Below the pieces are notes generated by a model, which worked only from the letters and a program-made list of their open reading frames with translations, was not told where the DNA came from and did not search any database. Both the position numbers and the translations under genes were made by a program. Shown piece by piece: positions 61,456 to 64,000 of a stretch of 64,000 nucleotides of DNA (positions are counted from its first letter, which is position 1; every line of letters begins with the position of its first letter). Source of the stretch: GWA2-66-18 sp964537395 (GTDB lineage Bacteria; Elusimicrobiota; Elusimicrobia; UBA1565; UBA9628). Location of the stretch: positions 6,038-70,037 of the forward strand of contig CAZIBN010000005.1 of the NCBI GenBank assembly GCA_964537395.1. The letters are read 5' to 3'.

Positions 61456-61836
61456 TTAGGCCTGGCATTGGCTGCCCGGCTCGATGATGTCGCGCTCGAC
61501 TTTCCGATAGCATTCCCGGAAATAATTGCTCCTTTGGCAGACGCCCTTCTTTTTCTTGGGCATCACGGCGGGATGGGAATTCGAATAGTAATAGCATCCG
61601 CCGATGCATTCGGAGGCGTCGGCGCAGGGCTTCCCGCCGTCAGGGAACGGCGTTACGCACATGGGGTATTCGTCCGGTGAGAGCTTTTCGATCCTCCCGC
61701 CGCGCGCCGCGCATGTCGCGGCGTCGGCTTCCTGCGGGGCGGCCGTCCAGTCCTTCTTTTTTATGTTGGGCCCGCAGGAGCTGAGCATCGCGGCGGCAAG
61801 CAGTGCGATCGTACATCGGTGGGTGGTCTTTGTCAT
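61456..61836 (-). CDS. Small Cys-rich lipoprotein
   Basis: 126 residues. Lipoprotein signal CTIALLAAAMLSSCGP. The mature part has eight further Cys (TCAARGG, MCVTPF, PCADASECIGGC, VCQRS, ECYRK, QCQA), so it is probably disulfide-stabilised. The pattern GGKPCADASECIGGCYY resembles the small Cys repeats of other secreted bacterial proteins, but I know no function. It follows the 61845 gene by 8 nt in the same operon. Confidence 0.78.
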   Translation of the reverse strand: MTKTTHRCTIALLAAAMLSSCGPNIKKKDWTAAPQEADAATCAARGGRIEKLSPDEYPMCVTPFPDGGKPCADASECIGGCYYYSNSHPAVMPKKKKGVCQRSNYFRECYRKVERDIIEPGSQCQA

Positions 61837-61844
61837 ATCTCGGG

Positions 61845-62783
61845 TCAGCGTTCCGGCTTTTTGAGGCGCTCGCGCACCAGGGCCAAGGTCTTGTGCGCCT
61901 CGTCCAGGAGGGCTTTGGCCCCGGCCGGGCCGGAGCTTGCGCCCCGCCGGGCATCCTCGTAGGCGCCAAAGGCCTTCTCGTAGGTGGCGGAGCGGCGGCG
62001 GAAATCGTCGGCGCGGTTACAGGCCCGGTCCGCGGCTTGGAAGAGATTGCTCGTGATGCCGCGCAGGAGCTCGAGCTTTTCCCACGCCCGATTTCGGGCG
62101 ATGTTTCGCGGCTCCTGGCCGAGGGCGCCCAAGCGCGCCTTGGCCTCGGCCAGGGGCGCGGAAAGGTCGTCGGCGCGAGCGATCACGCCGGCGGCGCCCG
62201 AAGAGACCTCGCCGAGCGGCCCGAGAGCGTCCTGACGCTCCTTCTTCATCTCCTGGGCCTGCGCGCTCATGATCTTAACGGAGGACTCGAGCGGATGCAG
62301 GGCGTCGGCGGCCGACTGCAGCGCGCCCGACGCCTTGGCGAGGAGAGGCAGCAGCTTTTTCCTTTCCTCGTCGGGCAAGCCTTCGACCTTCGCTTTCAGC
62401 TCCTCGTGTTCCTTGGACAGCCGCTCCCAGCGGAGGCGCTCGGCCGCGATCGGCTCCGACAGCTCCTTGATCTTGACGTCGGAGCTAGCTTTGACGCCGG
62501 CTTCCATCTCCGCGGCCCGCTTCAGCGCCGCGGCGTCCAGGGAGCGGGCCGCGGCGGACGCCACCTGTGCCTGGCGCAGGCCCTCATCGAGGCCGGCCGT
62601 GATCGCGGGAACCTGTTCCGGCTCGAGCGCCCGTCCCGTCGCGTCGACCACGGTCGAGTGGGAGAGGGCCGCGGCTTGGCGCAGGGCGGCGCGGTCCGCG
62701 TCGGGATCGTAGCGCGCGGCCAGCGCGGGCGCCGGCGCGAGGAGAACGGCGGCGAGGAAGAGGCTTTGCGTGGAGGTCGGCAT
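61845..62783 (-). CDS. Secreted coiled-coil protein
   Basis: 312 residues. Signal peptide SLFLAAVLLAPAPALAARYD, then almost entirely helical sequence rich in Ala, Leu, Glu, Lys and Arg with heptad-like spacing (LRWERLSKEHEELKAKVEGL, residues 115-135, and several later stretches). No catalytic motif. It may be a structural periplasmic protein or an adaptor. It is probably cotranscribed with the Cys-rich lipoprotein downstream and is divergent from the 62905 gene. Confidence 0.75.
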   Translation of the reverse strand: MPTSTQSLFLAAVLLAPAPALAARYDPDADRAALRQAAALSHSTVVDATGRALEPEQVPAITAGLDEGLRQAQVASAAARSLDAAALKRAAEMEAGVKASSDVKIKELSEPIAAERLRWERLSKEHEELKAKVEGLPDEERKKLLPLLAKASGALQSAADALHPLESSVKIMSAQAQEMKKERQDALGPLGEVSSGAAGVIARADDLSAPLAEAKARLGALGQEPRNIARNRAWEKLELLRGITSNLFQAADRACNRADDFRRRSATYEKAFGAYEDARRGASSGPAGAKALLDEAHKTLALVRERLKKPER

Positions 62784-62892
62784 AAGCTTCCAGGAGCGTA
62801 CCCTTAATACATATTCCCGTCAATGCCGCCGGGCCAAAGGCCCTATGCGGGCCTGATTCCTTGGGCCCTAGCGTGCCCCCTGCCCGGCGCGC

Positions 62893-62898
62893 TACAGT
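62893..62898 (+). promoter_or_regulatory. -10 hexamer of the 62905 gene
   Basis: TACAGT ends 6 nt before the ATG at 62905; no -35 is evident. Confidence 0.4.
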
Positions 62899-62904
62899 GT
62901 AACC

Positions 62905-63450
62905 ATGAAGACTTTTCTCGCCTTGAGCGTCGCCTGCTTCATCGCCGTCCCCGCCGCGGCCGAGGCCCCGGCGATCTCCGCCGCTTTTGCGCAGGTCATG
63001 GAGCCGCGCCAGGTGGTGTCGATGCGCGACGTCGACGCCTGCTTCGAGCGCCCCGTCGATGCCCGCGCCGACGCGCTGCTCCTGCCGCTCCGGTTCTGCA
63101 TCAAGCGGGTCGGGACCACCCAGCCGGAGGACGCGGTCACGCCGTTCAACCAGAACGGCTACGGCATCGTCGAGGGCGCGCCCGCGGCGGGCGCCCGCAA
63201 GCACATCTCCGGCGGCTCACGGCGCGCCGACGGCGGGTGGGACATCGTCGTGGACCTCTATCACGGTCTCTACGGCGAGGTCGCGTGCGGACGGTATAGC
63301 AGGGGCTTTGCGGCGATCTACTTCCCCGTGGATGCCGTCGGCCGGCCGATCGCCGGTCCTGTCGAGGTGCGCGGCTTCATGATGGACGGCTCGTCGCGGT
63401 GCAAGCATCCGATGGCCAGCGTTCAGCTCGACTACCGCCTCGTTCCCTAA
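62905..63450 (+). CDS. Secreted hypothetical protein
   Basis: 181 residues. Signal peptide FLALSVACFIAVPAAAEAP. The mature domain is beta-rich with four Cys (DACFERP, RFCIKR, VACGRY, SSRCKHP), probably two disulfides. GGWDIVVDLYHGLYGEVACG is the most distinctive stretch. No family recognised. It overlaps the convergent methyltransferase gene by 4 nt at its 3' end. Confidence 0.75.
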   Translation: MKTFLALSVACFIAVPAAAEAPAISAAFAQVMEPRQVVSMRDVDACFERPVDARADALLLPLRFCIKRVGTTQPEDAVTPFNQNGYGIVEGAPAAGARKHISGGSRRADGGWDIVVDLYHGLYGEVACGRYSRGFAAIYFPVDAVGRPIAGPVEVRGFMMDGSSRCKHPMASVQLDYRLVP

Positions 63451-64000
63451 GCGGCGGCTTTGCGGCCGGATATCAGGTACTGCAAACCCGCTTGGACGCC
63501 GCTGAGGCGCTGTTCTTTCGTGGCCTGTAAGCTCCTGCGCCAGTAGCCCATGGCGTTGGCCCAGAGTTTGGGAAACTCCGCAGGGACGCCACCGCCCGCG
63601 CGGAAATAGGATTCGGTTTCGGCTTTCTCCCAGATCCAAAAGTCGCGCGCGAGCCAATCCTCGGTCTGGGCCAGCCCGGCGGCCTGGGCGGGCGAGGACT
63701 CATGAGGAAGCGTGAGTGTCGCCTTGTCGGACAGATAGATCTGCAAATCCTTGAGCCCGGCCTCGTGAAGTAAGCCGGGGATCAGGTCGCCGACCGAATT
63801 ATTTCCCAGGCCCAGGGCCGCCTTGCCTCGTTCGCACAGCGCCTGCAAGCGGACAGCGGACATCAGCACGTCGATGTCGCCATTAAAGTTGTCGCTGTCC
63901 CGCACGACCGAGGCTGCCAGGTTGTTCGGCTCGATCAAGGCCAGAAGGCCGCCGGGCTTCAGCACGCGCATGAATTCCTTCAGCGTCACGCGCGGGTCGG
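63447..64000 (-). CDS. SAM-dependent methyltransferase, 5' end outside window
   Basis: The C-terminal 184 residues of a class I methyltransferase, entering from the right edge. EFMRVLKPGGLLALIEPNNL is the typical strand-turn after the SAM site (motif III region). The rest is a helical cap with aromatic residues (WLARDFWIWEKAETESYFRA). The SAM-binding motif itself is beyond the window, so the substrate and start are unknown. Confidence 0.82.
   Translation of the reverse strand, partial: DPRVTLKEFMRVLKPGGLLALIEPNNLAASVVRDSDNFNGDIDVLMSAVRLQALCERGKAALGLGNNSVGDLIPGLLHEAGLKDLQIYLSDKATLTLPHESSPAQAAGLAQTEDWLARDFWIWEKAETESYFRAGGGVPAEFPKLWANAMGYWRRSLQATKEQRLSGVQAGLQYLISGRKAAA

Overview
The window is 64 kb of GC-rich bacterial chromosome, interrupted by two 100-N scaffold gaps (7858-7957 and 12249-12348), so it is a draft or metagenome scaffold. 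Lipoproteins, an outer-membrane barrel-like protein and glyoxylate-shunt enzymes indicate a free-living, Gram-negative-type bacterium. The Ala/Pro-rich exported proteins with an RVAV start to the mature part resemble what I recall from Elusimicrobiota. That assignment is an inference; no rRNA or ribosomal marker is present to test it.

Layout. (1) 1-2362: an ABC-2 type exporter pair and an unknown exported membrane protein. (2) 2454-7272: a zinc-uptake operon (barrel protein, znuA, znuC, znuB, ZIP permease, every junction a 4-nt stop/start overlap), divergent from a Fur-family regulator, with a Zur/Fur-type operator between them. (3) 7269-8888: a PAP2 phosphatase and a secreted HExxH protein, both cut by gap 1. 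(4) 8946-39180: a nucleotide-biosynthesis supercluster, nearly all on the minus strand: pyrB-C-D-F-E, purM, a fused purN-purH, carA, an unknown membrane ORF, carB; then purD-E-K with a RarD-type transporter; then purF with a caspase-like lipoprotein; then guaB3, guaA, purC, a doubled purS, purL and purQ. purB, purA and pyrG are not in the window. A PilB-type ATPase and an exported M48 peptidase sit inside this region. (5) 39267-40635: three tandem receiver-only response regulators. (6) 40757-43402: an exported LOG-domain protein with a possible nuclease-like middle domain, and two small membrane proteins. (7) 43415-54288: an accessory-looking region beginning at a tRNA-Gln(CTG). It holds small secreted or hypothetical genes, a CopA-type ATPase beside an ECF sigma factor with a cysteine-rich tail, two broken genes, and a dispersed repeat family that resembles the tRNA 3' end plus its terminator. 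(8) 54301-58454: malate synthase and a long isocitrate lyase. (9) 58556-64000: envelope and secreted proteins, a PhyH-type oxygenase and a partial methyltransferase.

Regulation. At least sixteen genes have a TAnnnT-like -10 hexamer only 5-7 nt before the start codon, sometimes with a good -35 at 17-18 nt. Their mRNAs should therefore be leaderless. Genes with a clear Shine-Dalgarno (guaB3, copA, aceA, the 50855 gene, several small ones) form a contrasting class. This consistent spacing, the tRNA-terminator-like repeats, and the two 28-bp-arm palindromes with the shared GTCAGGCCT tip are the least explained signals here.
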